The notes under the pieces: generated by a model
Databases searched by the model: none
What the model saw: the letters and a program-made list of their open reading frames with translations, nothing else
What the model was told of the DNA's origin: nothing
Assembly (NCBI RefSeq): GCF_009707515.1
Contig: NZ_WLYI01000011.1
Location: 62,001-126,000, forward strand
From: Pseudomonas karstica
GTDB lineage: Bacteria > Pseudomonadota > Gammaproteobacteria > Pseudomonadales > Pseudomonadaceae
Reading direction: 5' to 3'
Length of the DNA stretch: 64,000 bases
Position numbers and translations under genes: made by a program
Part shown: positions 43,521 through 52,863 of the stretch, piece by piece
Numbering within the stretch: position 1 is the first letter of the stretch
Layout of the letters: every line of letters begins with the position of its first letter

Positions 43521-44156
43521 TCAGAAAGGCGCAGGACACTCAAAGCGCAAGCGCTCGCCGCTTTGCGGATGAGTAAAGCTCAACATGCTCGCATGCAAGC
43601 ATAGCCGTGGCCATGCGGCCAACGCCTGTTCATGGGCGTACAAGCCATCACCCAACAACGGATGACCGATGGACAGCATATGCACCCGCAGTTGGTGCGA
43701 GCGCCCGGTAATGGGCGTCAGCTCAACCCGGCACCAGTCGCCACAACGTTGCAGTACCTTCCAGAAGGTCAGGGCGTGTTTGCCGAACTCATGGTCTACC
43801 ACGTGACGGGGCTTGGTTGGCGGGTCGTAGCGCAATGGCAGGTCGATGCTGCCGCTGTCCAGTTCCGGCTGGCCCCAGCACAGGGCGGTGTAGGCTTTTT
43901 CGGTTTCCCTGTCATGGAACTGGCGAGACAGTTCGCGGTGGGTATCGGCATCTCGCGCCAGCAGGATGATGCCTGAGGTTTCCCAGTCCAGGCGATGGAC
44001 GATACGGGCCTCGGGGTAGCCGTTTTCCTGCAGGCGGGTGATCAGGCAGTCCTTGTTGTCGTCGGCGCGACCGGGCACCGACAGCAGCAGGGTAGGCTTG
44101 TTCACCACCAGGACGGCAGCGTCCTGGTGAAGGATATGGACATTGGACAGTGGCAT
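43521..44156 (-). CDS. RluA-family pseudouridine synthase
   Basis: The 211-residue protein has the RluA active-site motif ARIVHRLDWETSGIILLARD (about residues 50-69), with catalytic Asp in HRLD, and the later ITGRSHQLRVHM motif. Short length, no S4 domain. It isomerises uridines in rRNA or tRNA. The ATG at 44156 has GAGG seven bases upstream; a start six codons earlier is less good. Which RNA it modifies cannot be told. Confidence 0.9.
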   Translation of the reverse strand: MPLSNVHILHQDAAVLVVNKPTLLLSVPGRADDNKDCLITRLQENGYPEARIVHRLDWETSGIILLARDADTHRELSRQFHDRETEKAYTALCWGQPELDSGSIDLPLRYDPPTKPRHVVDHEFGKHALTFWKVLQRCGDWCRVELTPITGRSHQLRVHMLSIGHPLLGDGLYAHEQALAAWPRLCLHASMLSFTHPQSGERLRFECPAPF

Positions 44157-44207
44157 TAAACAGCCTCGTAACAAATGCCAACGGCGGCTCGGCTACCTGG
44201 CACCCTT

Positions 44208-44307
44208 TGTAGGAGCGAGCTTGCTCGCGAAGAACCTGAGAACCATGCGTTTATTCAGAATGAACGCAGTGGCCTTGAGTTCTTCGCGAGCACGCTCGCT
44301 CCTACGG
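44208..44307. repeat. REP doublet (BIME), copy 4
   Basis: Inverted REP cores; the right copy reads GCGAGCACGCTCGC, one base off the usual core. The linker, GAACCTGAGAACC..TTTATTC then AGAATGAACGCAGTGGCCTT, matches the linker class of copies 5 and 6. Confidence 0.9.
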
Positions 44308-44348
44308 GGATCAAGGTAACCGAGCCGCCGTGGCGACCACCTGTTCAA

Positions 44349-44603
44349 TCAACGATCAGGCAGGGTGATATTGAGTTCCAGAATCGAGCAGCTACCGTCA
44401 TTTTCCAGGGCGACATGCACGTCATCGTTACCAATATTGACGTACTTGCGAATCACCTCCACCAGTTCCTTCTGCAAGGCTGGCAGGTAATCCGGGGTAC
44501 TGCGTTGGCCGCGTTCGTGCGCCACGATGATCTGTAGACGCTCTTTCGCGACCGACGCGGTACTTGGCTTTTTGCTGGCCCGAAAGAAGTCGAGAAATTT
44601 CAT
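44349..44603 (-). CDS. minE: Cell division topological specificity factor MinE
   Basis: The 84-residue protein opens [20 protein letters not shown] with the amphipathic membrane-targeting helix, followed by [13 protein letters not shown], the MinD-binding region, and a C-terminal dimer domain. It drives pole-to-pole MinCD oscillation by stimulating MinD ATPase. Three bp after minD. Confidence 0.97.
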   Translation of the reverse strand: MKFLDFFRASKKPSTASVAKERLQIIVAHERGQRSTPDYLPALQKELVEVIRKYVNIGNDDVHVALENDGSCSILELNITLPDR

Positions 44604-44606
44604 TGT

Positions 44607-45419
44607 TTAGTTGCCTCCAAAGATACGCTCGAAGAATCCCTTCTTCTTTACATCGAGGAAGCGATGTTCCACGGTCTTGCCCAGCAGGCGATCGACGGCA
44701 TCGCTGTACGCCTGGCCGGCGTCGCTCTGGTCGTCAAGAATCACCGGTACGCCCTGGTTGGACGCCTTGAGGACGGCCTGGGACTCTGGAATCACACCCA
44801 GCAGGGTCACTGCCAGAATGTCCTTGACGTCTTCAACGCCAAGCATTTCGCCATTGCTGACGCGTTCAGGGTTGTAGCGGGTCAGCAGCAGGTGTTCCTT
44901 GATCGGGTCTTCGCCCTTCTCGGCGCGCTGGGATTTGCTGGCCAAAAGGCCCAGCATGCGGTCCGAGTCACGTACCGAGGAAACTTCCGGGTTGGTCACC
45001 ACGATAGCTTCATCGGCGTAGTACATGGCCAGGTGAGCACCGGTTTCGATACCTGCCGGGGAGTCGCAGACCACGTACTCAAAGGTTTCCTTGAGTTCGG
45101 CCAGGACTTTACCCACGCCTTCTTTGGTCAGCGCGTCTTTGTCGCGGGTCTGGCTGGCAGCCAGTACGTACAGGTTCTCAAGGCGCTTGTCCTTGATCAG
45201 GGCCTGCTGCAGGTTGGCTTCGCCATTGACCACGTTGACGAAGTCATACACCACGCGGCGTTCGCAGCCCATGATCAGGTCGAGGTTACGCAAACCGACG
45301 TCGAAGTCGACGATGACTGTCTTGTGGCCGCGCAGAGCGAGGCCGGTACCGATAGCGGCACTGGTGGTGGTCTTACCCACACCACCCTTGCCGGATGTAA
45401 CCACGAGAATCTTGGCCAA
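44607..45419 (-). CDS. minD: Septum site-determining ATPase MinD
   Basis: The 270-residue protein has the deviant Walker A KGGVGKTTTSAAIGTGLA (signature Lys at residue 11), switch regions DFDVGLRNLDLIMGCE and DSPAGIETGA, and the C-terminal amphipathic membrane helix KKKGFFERIFGG. It recruits MinC and MinE to the membrane. Downstream of minC by about 210 bp, 3 bp before minE. Confidence 0.98.
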   Translation of the reverse strand: MAKILVVTSGKGGVGKTTTSAAIGTGLALRGHKTVIVDFDVGLRNLDLIMGCERRVVYDFVNVVNGEANLQQALIKDKRLENLYVLAASQTRDKDALTKEGVGKVLAELKETFEYVVCDSPAGIETGAHLAMYYADEAIVVTNPEVSSVRDSDRMLGLLASKSQRAEKGEDPIKEHLLLTRYNPERVSNGEMLGVEDVKDILAVTLLGVIPESQAVLKASNQGVPVILDDQSDAGQAYSDAVDRLLGKTVEHRFLDVKKKGFFERIFGGN

Positions 45420-45628
45420 GGTGTTTCACCCCTAAGGAAAAAGGACTTTTAGCCCCTGAAAAACATCTCTTGGAACTCGCTGCAGGCGGACAGCCAGTGT
45501 AGGAATGAGCTGAAAAAAGTGCGGTTTACTCAAAATAAACAGTACTTTCCAATTGTTCCTACGCAAGTTTTGCCGTTTTCGCTGTGCTATTAGAGTTTAG
45601 AGATGCTTGGAAAATGCGGCAGTATCCG

Positions 45629-46366
45629 TTAAAGACGGATGATGTTCAACACATCGCCCGACAGGCTGACTTGGACCCCGGCCCCCCACAGCGGATCGCG
45701 GCGCAAATCTTCCGAAACCTTGTACTGGCCTGCGATCGACACGAGTTCAGCGCTCAACTGCTGGCAAAAAATACGGGCCTTGGTATCGCCCTTGATGCCG
45801 GCCAATGCGCGACCGCGCATGGGGCCGTATACATGGATATTGCCATCGGCCAGAAGTTCCGCTCCAGGACTGACCGAAGCGATGACGACCAAATCGCCAC
45901 CCTGGGCATAAATCTGCTGTCCGCCGCGAACTGGCGAGGTAATGATCTTGGTTGGCTTGACCGTCGGCTCCGGCGGTTTCTCCGGTTTTTTCTTCACTGC
46001 GCCCTCTTGTGGGTCCAGCGAGCGCTCGCGTGCGCCGGACGGCGGCAAGACGGGCAGCTCAATGGCAATGGCGGCGGCAATGTCTTCGATGCGGCTGGCG
46101 CGGATGGCCAGGGTACGCAGGCCATGTGAGCGGCACACGCGCATCAGCCCGGGCAGATCAACCGCGCCCTGGTCGACGGGAAGTTTGTCCAGGGCCAGTA
46201 CCAGCGGGGCGTTGTTGAAGAAATTTGGCGCCAGGGCGACCTTGGCGGCGAGCTGGCGATCCAGGGCGTCGAGGTCGTTGCGGGCCAGTTCCAGCACGGT
46301 AATGGCGAGCATGCTGCCCTTCAGCTGGAACACGGGATCTTGGTCTAGCGGTTCGGTTTGGCTCAT
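45629..46366 (-). CDS. minC: Septum site-determining protein MinC
   Basis: The 245-residue protein has the N-terminal FtsZ-inhibiting domain (about residues 10-110), a Pro/Glu/Lys-rich linker ([17 protein letters not shown]) and the C-terminal beta-helix ([20 protein letters not shown]). It inhibits FtsZ at the poles. The start MSQTEPLDQ (46366) replaces a longer frame beginning eight codons earlier. The gap to minD is unusually long (about 210 bp), leaving room for a separate minDE promoter. Confidence 0.96.
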   Translation of the reverse strand: MSQTEPLDQDPVFQLKGSMLAITVLELARNDLDALDRQLAAKVALAPNFFNNAPLVLALDKLPVDQGAVDLPGLMRVCRSHGLRTLAIRASRIEDIAAAIAIELPVLPPSGARERSLDPQEGAVKKKPEKPPEPTVKPTKIITSPVRGGQQIYAQGGDLVVIASVSPGAELLADGNIHVYGPMRGRALAGIKGDTKARIFCQQLSAELVSIAGQYKVSEDLRRDPLWGAGVQVSLSGDVLNIIRL

Positions 46367-46486
46367 GGTCGGCATAAAGCGGCTTGTCACGAAAAGTGTC
46401 GAGACTTATAACGAGAACATCCGCGGGCCGCAAGCCGAGTCGAACCGTTGTAGAATGCACGACCCTTGTCTTTACCGGAATCTGTA

Positions 46487-47422
46487 ATGGATCGCCCGCG
46501 TTTTCGAGCTGTATTTTTTCACCCGCGTTTTTGGCTGTTATGGCTGGGACTCGGCTTGTTGTGGCTGATCGTGCAGTTGCCGTATCGGGTTTTACTGGGG
46601 GTTGGTCGTGCCTTGGGCGCGGTGATGTACCGAGTGGCCGGTGAGCGTCGGCGTATCGCTGCGCGAAACCTGGAGCTGTGTTTTCCGGAAAAGTCTGCCC
46701 AAGCGCGCAAAAAGCTGCTCAAGGAAAACTTTGCCTCCACCGGCATCGCCTTCTTCGAGATGGCCATGAGCTGGTGGTGGTCTAAACCACGGTTGGCGCG
46801 CCTGGCCCATGTCGAAGGGCTTGAACACCTCAAGCAGGCCCAACTGGACGGCAAGGGCGTGATCTTGATGGCCCTGCATTTCACCACCCTGGAAATCGGT
46901 GCGGCCTTGCTGGGACAGAAGCACACCATCGATGGCATGTATCGCGAACACGGCAACCCGTTGTTCGATTTCATCCAGCGCCGTGGCCGCGAACGGCACA
47001 ACCTTGACGCCCTGGCGATAGAACGCGAAGACGTGCGGGGCATGCTCAAGCTGCTGCGGGCCGGTCGTGGGATCTGGTATGCACCGGACCAGGACTATGG
47101 CGCCAAGCAGAGTGTGTTCGTGCCGCTGTTCGGCATTCAGGCAGCGACGGTCACCGCCACCAGTAAATTTGCCCGCTTGGGCAAGGCGTTGGTGGTGCCC
47201 TTTACCCAGGAGCGCCTGGCCGATGGCAGCGGCTACCGGTTGGTCATCCATCCGCCACTGAGGGATTTCCCGGGAGAAACCGATGAAGTGGACTGCCTGC
47301 GTATCAATCAGTGGGTAGAGGCTTGCGTTCGCGAATGTCCCGAGCAATACCTGTGGACCCATCGCCGCTTCAAGAGCCGGCCGCCGGGTGAGCCAAAACT
47401 GTACGAAAAGCGCCGTCGTTGA
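46487..47422 (+). CDS. Lipid A biosynthesis lauroyl acyltransferase (LpxL/HtrB type)
   Basis: The 311-residue protein begins MDRPRFRAVFFHPRFWLLWL and has the LABLAT catalytic HX4E motif in MALHFTTLEIGAALLG (about residues 130-145), the YREHGNPLFDFIQRRGRER stretch and the GIWYAPDQDYG motif. It adds a secondary acyl chain to Kdo2-lipid A at the inner membrane. ATG at 46487 with GGAA upstream; the TTG seven codons earlier is unlikely. Divergent from minC. Confidence 0.93.
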   Translation: MDRPRFRAVFFHPRFWLLWLGLGLLWLIVQLPYRVLLGVGRALGAVMYRVAGERRRIAARNLELCFPEKSAQARKKLLKENFASTGIAFFEMAMSWWWSKPRLARLAHVEGLEHLKQAQLDGKGVILMALHFTTLEIGAALLGQKHTIDGMYREHGNPLFDFIQRRGRERHNLDALAIEREDVRGMLKLLRAGRGIWYAPDQDYGAKQSVFVPLFGIQAATVTATSKFARLGKALVVPFTQERLADGSGYRLVIHPPLRDFPGETDEVDCLRINQWVEACVRECPEQYLWTHRRFKSRPPGEPKLYEKRRR

Positions 47423-47454
47423 TGTGAGGCCCCCACGCACCATGGAGTGATGCA

Positions 47455-48603
47455 ATGCGTCCAGCTGAACCGGTCACAGGTTTGATTCTTTCCGGCGGTG
47501 GAGCACGGGCCGCCTATCAGGTGGGGGTATTGGCGGCGATTGCCGAGCTGTTGCCGCCGGGGGCAAACAATCCGTTTCCGGTGATCGTCGGCACGTCGGC
47601 CGGGGCGATCAATGCGGTGAGCCTTGCCAGCGGCGCGATGGATTTCAAGGCCGCGATCCAGCGGCTGAGCGCTTTCTGGCAGGGCTTTCGCAGCCATCTG
47701 GTGTTGCGCAGTGATTGGCCAGGCGTGATCAGCCAAGCCAGTCGATTTTTTACTCACAGCCTGCTGGGTTTCGGTGCCCCGTTGCCGGTGGCACTGCTTG
47801 ACAGCTCTCCGCTGCGAGCGCTGCTGCAAGACAAGTTGCACCTGGAAGGGATCGATGAGGCGATCCGTCAGAAACATCTGCACGCGGTGGCCATCACGGC
47901 TTTTGGCTACGAGTCGGGGCAGGCGGTGACCTTCTATCAGGGCGGCGGCACCATCGATGCCTGGCTGCGTCATCGGCGTATCGGCGTGCCTACTCAGTTG
48001 ACGGTCGAGCATTTGTTGGCCAGCTCAGCCATTCCGTTGTTGTTTGCACCGGTCAAGCTGGACCAGGAGTATTTCGGGGATGGTGCGGTGCGCCAGTCGG
48101 CACCGATCAGCCCGGCGTTGCACCTGGGGGCCAACCGTGTGCTGGTGGTGGGAGTCAGCGGCAACCCACGCGGTCTTGACCCGGCCAATCCATTGCAGCG
48201 TACTTACACAGGGCTTGAGCCCACCTTGGCCCAGATCGGTGGGCACATGCTCAACAGCACCTTCATCGACAGCCTGGAAAGCGATATCGAGTTATTGGAA
48301 CGCCTGAACCAGTTCAGTCACCTGTTACCGGCCAGTAGCGCAGCGCAAGGCCTGGCTCCAGTGGAGGTGCTGGTGATTGCGCCCAGCCAGCCGATTGATG
48401 AAATCGCTGCCCGCCATCGCCAGGAATTACCCGCAGCGTTGCGTTTGTTTCTGCGAGGTTCGGGGGCCACCAAGACCAGTGGTGCGGGAGTGCTCAGTTA
48501 CTTGCTGTTCGAGGCGGGGTATTGCAGTGAGTTGATCGAGTTGGGACGACGGGATGCGTTAGCCAAGCGCGAGGAGTTGTCGCGATTCCTCGGCCTGACC
48601 TGA
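47455..48603 (+). CDS. Patatin-like phospholipase
   Basis: The 382-residue protein has the oxyanion loop GLILSGGGARAAYQVGVL (about residues 8-25), the nucleophile GTSAGAIN (Ser near 47) and the DGAVRQSAP segment (catalytic Asp near 205). GGAG is upstream of the ATG. Patatins are Ser-Asp acyl hydrolases; no secretion signal is seen, so it acts in the cytoplasm. It lies 32 bp after the lipid A gene and may be co-transcribed; a membrane lipid turnover role would fit. Confidence 0.9.
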   Translation: MRPAEPVTGLILSGGGARAAYQVGVLAAIAELLPPGANNPFPVIVGTSAGAINAVSLASGAMDFKAAIQRLSAFWQGFRSHLVLRSDWPGVISQASRFFTHSLLGFGAPLPVALLDSSPLRALLQDKLHLEGIDEAIRQKHLHAVAITAFGYESGQAVTFYQGGGTIDAWLRHRRIGVPTQLTVEHLLASSAIPLLFAPVKLDQEYFGDGAVRQSAPISPALHLGANRVLVVGVSGNPRGLDPANPLQRTYTGLEPTLAQIGGHMLNSTFIDSLESDIELLERLNQFSHLLPASSAAQGLAPVEVLVIAPSQPIDEIAARHRQELPAALRLFLRGSGATKTSGAGVLSYLLFEAGYCSELIELGRRDALAKREELSRFLGLT

Positions 48604-48607
48604 TCCC

Positions 48608-48721
48608 CTGTAGGAGCGAGCTTGCTCGCGAAAAACCTGAGAACGGCGCGTTTATCCTGAATGAACGCGGTGCCTTTGTGGTCTTCGCGAGCAAGAGCTA
48701 GGCGTCCCTCGCTCCTACAGG
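48608..48721. repeat. REP doublet (BIME), copy 5, interrupted
   Basis: Inverted REP cores; the right-hand core is split by about 14 extra bases (AGCTAGGCGTCCC) between GCGAGCAAG and CTCGCTCCTACAG. Linker class as in copies 4 and 6. Confidence 0.85.
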
Positions 48722-48737
48722 GAGTCGTAGTCAGCCG

Positions 48738-49523
48738 TCAGAAGTGATACTTGACCAACAAGCTCGCCGTGTCCTGATTGGTCTCGAACGCGCCTGAATC
48801 CTGGATGCCGTACTTGTTTTTCCAATAGTCGTATTCGAAACCGACATACAGCTGCTTCTCGCCCCAGTGCAGCGCCTTGCCCAGGTCATACTTGACCTGC
48901 GGGTTGAAGTGCAGGTTGGCGTGGTAAGTGCCGCGGGCGTTTTTATCGTTATCCACCACCCAATCCATAAATCCGTCGATCAGCACGTCGGAATTGCCCA
49001 CGGGAATGGTGTACGACCACACCGGCGTGATCTGCCACACGCCATCACCCGGACGATTGCCTTCGGTGTGGCGCTGGTAGAAGTTCAACTGGAAGTAGTC
49101 GAAGCCGGGGATTGCCAGGTCAAAGGCCGGGCCCACCAGGTAGGACTCGTTATCGCCTTCGCCGAACTCGTAAGTGAACGCCAGCAACACATCCTTGATC
49201 GGTCCGAATGACAAGTCCTTATCGAGGATCTTGCCAAACGACAGGCGTGGGCTGAACTCACCGTAGTAAGTGTTGGGGCCGACGTTGCCATCTTCCTTGC
49301 CGTTGTAAAAGATGCGATCGAGGAAGAAGAAGTTGTCGCCATACTTCCAGGCATCGGCGTGCTCGAAAGTGACAGTTTGCTGGATCTGCGGGTTAACAGT
49401 GAAGTTCTTGCCCCACAGGTAGGTCAGGCTGTTGTTCTGCCACTGCAGCAGATCGCCGGCCATCGCTTGGCCCCCGGCCAGCAGGGATCCTGCCAGCATC
49501 AGGCTGTTTACGGTACGTTTCAT
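48738..49523 (-). CDS. Tsx-like nucleoside-specific outer membrane channel
   Basis: The 261-residue precursor has a signal peptide (MKRTVNSLMLAGSLLAGGQA, then MAG) and an Tsx/OmpK-type beta barrel: NSLTYLWGKNF, then FNYYQ-like strands and a terminal SLLVKYHF with the C-terminal Phe. Tsx proteins pass nucleosides across the outer membrane. It sits upstream of nothing obvious on its strand, but is adjacent to the purine cluster, consistent with purine scavenging (inference). GGGAGC upstream of the ATG. Confidence 0.85.
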   Translation of the reverse strand: MKRTVNSLMLAGSLLAGGQAMAGDLLQWQNNSLTYLWGKNFTVNPQIQQTVTFEHADAWKYGDNFFFLDRIFYNGKEDGNVGPNTYYGEFSPRLSFGKILDKDLSFGPIKDVLLAFTYEFGEGDNESYLVGPAFDLAIPGFDYFQLNFYQRHTEGNRPGDGVWQITPVWSYTIPVGNSDVLIDGFMDWVVDNDKNARGTYHANLHFNPQVKYDLGKALHWGEKQLYVGFEYDYWKNKYGIQDSGAFETNQDTASLLVKYHF

Positions 49524-49974
49524 TCGGTTGCTCCCGAGTTAAAGTTTTGTATTTTTTTTCTAAACAAAACGCTCTGGTTTGGCGTCTTTTGAGGTGCTGC
49601 AAAAATCATCTGTTTGGTCAGCTTTAGTGCTTTTAGCAAAAGCTGCGCCAAGGCGTAAAAAAAGCCAAAAAACCCCTGTCGGCGGCGATAAACGCAGTCG
49701 AGTTCAAGGGTCTTTTGCATGCCTGGACCGCTGACCGTGGGCTGGGATAAGTTGGCTTTCCAGTCAGGTTTTACAGTCGCTGTTTTTTTTTGAGTTGATT
49801 TGAGCGGGCGCGGAGAATACTGGCTCCCAAGCCTGTGCTCAAGTGCGCTCTTGCAGAGCGCGTGGGGCGAGAATGGGGCATGGCCTGAAGCCGGCCCCGG
49901 GTGAATGGCGTGCATGGTGTTGCTCCCTGATCGTTCTTATTGTTGTTGTGACGCCGGGTGAGCCGTTTTCTAAA
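49524..49974. other. About 450-bp leader/gap between the permease gene and tsx-like gene
   Basis: No gene is seen. It is rich in A/T tracts and contains TGGTCAGCT (49615-49623). A 131-codon minus-strand frame begins with a plausible ribosome site near 49915 but runs into the tsx start with no recognisable protein, and I reject it. Confidence 0.5.
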
Positions 49975-51330
49975 TCAATGCGAGTGGGCGTGTTCGCTGG
50001 CCGCAGCCCGCTCGGCACCGCCCAGAATGTTGAACAACAGGTTCAGCGACAATGCGCTGAGCGTGGCCATGGCGATGCCGCTATGAGTAATCGGGCTCAT
50101 CCACAGCGGCAGTTGAGCGAAGAACTCAGGACGTACCACCGGAATCAATCCCATGCCGATACTCACGGCCACCAGTAACTGGTTGCGACGGTCGGCGATG
50201 TCGGCTTCCTGGAGGATCTTGATTCCGGTGGCCGCCACCATGCCGAACATGGCAATGGCCGCGCCGCCGAGTACCGCCGGTGGAATCGAGGCCACCAGAA
50301 ACGCCGCCTTGGGCAGCAGGCTGAGGACAATCAGAAAGCCCCCGGCCATAAGGGTCACCGAACGGCAGCGCACGCCGGTCATTTGCACCAGGCCAATGTT
50401 TTGCGCGAAAGAGGAATGAGTGAAGGTGTTGAAGAAGCCGGCGAAAAACGATGCTCCGGCGTCACACAGCAGGCCACGACGCAGCATCTTCGGGGTGACT
50501 TCCTGGCCCGTGATCTTGCCCAATGCCAGGAACATACCGGTGGACTCGACAAAGATAATCACCACCACCAGGCACATCGACAGGATGGGCGCCAACTCGA
50601 ATGTCGGCATGCCGAAATGCAGCGGTGTCACCACTTGCACCCAGGGAGCCTGGGCCAGGCCGTCGAGGTCGACCATGCCGATCACTGCGCACAGCCCGTA
50701 ACCCAGGGCCATGCCGATCAGCACCGAAATATTGACCCAGAAACCGCGCATGAAGCGATTGATCAACAAGATGGTAGCCAGCACCACAGCGGCAATGGCC
50801 AGGTAAACAGGGGAGCCGAAGCTTGCAGCGGCGTTGCCACCGCCCGCCCAATTGACGGCAACAGGAAACAACGAAAGACCGATCGCCGTGATCACGGTAC
50901 CGGTCACCAACGGTGGAAAGAAGCGCACGATCCTGGACATGAACGGTGCGATGAGCATGCCAAAGAACCCGGCGGCGATGGTCGCGCCGAAGATTCCTTG
51001 CAGGCCGATTCCCGGCATGCCTGCCATGGCGACCATGCTGCCGACCGCGGCGAAACTGGCGCCCATCATCACCGGCATACGGATGCCCACCGGCCCGATG
51101 CCCAAGGACTGCACCATGGTGGCGATCCCTGCTACCAGCAGGTCGGCATTGATCAGGAAAGCGATCTCTTCACGGCTCAAGCCCGCAGCTTGCCCGATGA
51201 TCAAGGGGACTGCGACTGCACCGCCGTACATCAGTAATACGTGTTGCAGGCCTACCAGAATCAGTTGCAACAGGGGTAGCCGCACCATGGCGGGTGCGGC
51301 AGGAATCTGCGGTTCGGCTAACTCGGACAT
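49975..51330 (-). CDS. NCS2-family urate/xanthine permease
   Basis: The 451-residue membrane protein has about fourteen segments and the NAT/NCS2 signature around residues 280-300 (VESTGMFLALGKITGQEVTP), plus LQLILVGLQHVLLMYGGAVAVP at the N terminus. It imports urate or xanthine with protons or sodium. The ATG at 51330 has GAGG six bases upstream; a longer frame reaches into the REP repeat. It is separated from puuD by a REP doublet and joins the purine cluster on the same strand. Confidence 0.9.
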   Translation of the reverse strand: MSELAEPQIPAAPAMVRLPLLQLILVGLQHVLLMYGGAVAVPLIIGQAAGLSREEIAFLINADLLVAGIATMVQSLGIGPVGIRMPVMMGASFAAVGSMVAMAGMPGIGLQGIFGATIAAGFFGMLIAPFMSRIVRFFPPLVTGTVITAIGLSLFPVAVNWAGGGNAAASFGSPVYLAIAAVVLATILLINRFMRGFWVNISVLIGMALGYGLCAVIGMVDLDGLAQAPWVQVVTPLHFGMPTFELAPILSMCLVVVIIFVESTGMFLALGKITGQEVTPKMLRRGLLCDAGASFFAGFFNTFTHSSFAQNIGLVQMTGVRCRSVTLMAGGFLIVLSLLPKAAFLVASIPPAVLGGAAIAMFGMVAATGIKILQEADIADRRNQLLVAVSIGMGLIPVVRPEFFAQLPLWMSPITHSGIAMATLSALSLNLLFNILGGAERAAASEHAHSH

Positions 51331-51402
51331 GCAACACCTCGGATCTTTTTTATTTTTGTGTTGTTTGGCATTCAATTGCCAGGTGGAACGGTGCCAGGCC
51401 TT

Positions 51403-51503
51403 TGTAGGAGCGAGCTTGCTCGCGAGGGTCGTCAACGATAACGCGCGCATACAGGATGAACGCGGTGCCCTCGAGTTTTTCGCGAGCGAGCTCGCTCCTA
51501 CAG
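51403..51503. repeat. REP doublet (BIME), copy 6
   Basis: Inverted REP cores; the linker contains GTCGTCAACGATAACGCGC and then CAGGATGAACGCGGTGCCCT. It separates puuD from the permease gene and could mark an operon boundary or mRNA processing point. Confidence 0.9.
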
Positions 51504-51513
51504 GGTTGTGTAA

Positions 51514-52812
51514 CTAGTTGGTCCGCGCCCCCTGGTTGATCCAGGTGCCAATCAAATCCCGTTCCTGCTGGGTCATCTGGGTGATATTGCCCAGCGGCAT
51601 GATCTGGCTCGCCACGGCTTGCGCTTGAATCCGCGCCGCCTGTTGCTGGATCTGCGTTGGCGTATCAAACATCACCCCTGCAGGTGCGGTGCTGAACAGC
51701 GGGCTGGTGGGCTTGGCCGAATGGCACACGGTGCAACGTTCTTCGATCACGCTGTGGACCTTGCCAAAGTCTGTCGACGCCTGGGCCGGTGCCGGTTCTG
51801 CGGGCGGTGCAGGCGCTGCGGGTACAGCAGGTTTGAGCCCGCCACCCAATGCAGTTTCCGGCAACGGCTGGTACTCGATGGCGGCCGGGGCCTTGGCCAC
51901 GTCTGGTGTGGTTGCCATCGGCTTGGGACCGGTGACATACGCCAGGCAGATCATCGCCAGGGCGCCGACGGGTAAGGTCCAGGCATATTTCTGGCTGTTA
52001 TGACGGGTGTTGAAGTAGTGACGCACCAGCACCGCCGCCACCGCAATCCCGGCCAGGATCAACCAGTTGTATTGGCTGCCGTAGGTGCTCGGGAAGTGGT
52101 TGCTGATCATGATGAACAGCACGGGCAAGGTGAAGTAGTTGTTGTGCCGTGAACGCAGCAAACCCTTGGCCGGCAGCGCCGGATCAGGCGTGCGGTTTTC
52201 CGCGATCGCGGCTACCAGCGCACGCTGGGCCGGCATGATGATGCGGAACACATTACCCACCATGATAGTGCCGATCACTGCGCCCACATGCAGGTACGCG
52301 CCGCGCCCGCTGAACACCTTGCTGAAGCCGTAGGCGGCCGCAATCAACAGCACGAACAGGATCAAGCCGAGCAGGGCAGGGCGTTTGCCCAAGGCCGAGT
52401 CACAGAGAAAGGAGTAGATGAACCAGCCGACGAACAGTGAGCCAATGCCCAGCAACACGCCTTCAGTGCCGCTGAGGCTGCTGCCAGGGGCCAGCAGGTA
52501 CAGCGTCGGGTTGAGGTAGAACACCACGCACAACAGCGCGACGCCCGACATCCAGGTGAAATAGGCTTCCCATTTGAACCAATGCAGGTTGTCCGGCATG
52601 GTCGGTGGGGCCAGTTTGTATTTTTCCAGGTGGTAGATACCGCCACCGTGGATCGCCCACAAATCGCCGGCGAGGCCGTTTTTGGGGTTGACGCGATTAA
52701 GGTTGTTTTCCAACCAGACAAAGTAGAAAGAAGCGCCGATCCAGGCGACGCCAGTGATCATATGAACCCAGCGCACGCTCAGGTTCAGCCATTCCAACAG
52801 ATGTGCTTCCAC
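51514..52812 (-). CDS. puuD: Urate hydroxylase PuuD (membrane, cytochrome c-fused)
   Basis: The 432-residue protein has eight to nine membrane segments (HMITGVAWIGASFYFVWLEN at the N terminus) followed by a linker rich in Ala/Pro and a C-terminal cytochrome c domain with heme motif CTVCH (near residue 363). This is the PuuD layout described for bacterial urate oxidation. It converts urate to 5-hydroxyisourate, passing electrons to the respiratory chain. Between the permease and allA. Confidence 0.93.
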   Translation of the reverse strand: MEAHLLEWLNLSVRWVHMITGVAWIGASFYFVWLENNLNRVNPKNGLAGDLWAIHGGGIYHLEKYKLAPPTMPDNLHWFKWEAYFTWMSGVALLCVVFYLNPTLYLLAPGSSLSGTEGVLLGIGSLFVGWFIYSFLCDSALGKRPALLGLILFVLLIAAAYGFSKVFSGRGAYLHVGAVIGTIMVGNVFRIIMPAQRALVAAIAENRTPDPALPAKGLLRSRHNNYFTLPVLFIMISNHFPSTYGSQYNWLILAGIAVAAVLVRHYFNTRHNSQKYAWTLPVGALAMICLAYVTGPKPMATTPDVAKAPAAIEYQPLPETALGGGLKPAVPAAPAPPAEPAPAQASTDFGKVHSVIEERCTVCHSAKPTSPLFSTAPAGVMFDTPTQIQQQAARIQAQAVASQIMPLGNITQMTQQERDLIGTWINQGARTN

Positions 52813-52863
52813 AGTCTTTACCTCTCGCTCGTCACCCTTGTTGTCGGGTGATCAGGCCTTCTC

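Noticed and set aside
49520..49915. A 131-codon minus-strand frame with a plausible ribosome site
   Set aside because: No protein-like composition beyond the first residues and it runs into the tsx-like start; probably leader sequence.
6469..51503. Regular repeats resembling a CRISPR array
   Set aside because: The repeats are dispersed inverted REP doublets at six loci, not a direct-repeat/spacer array, and no cas gene is present.
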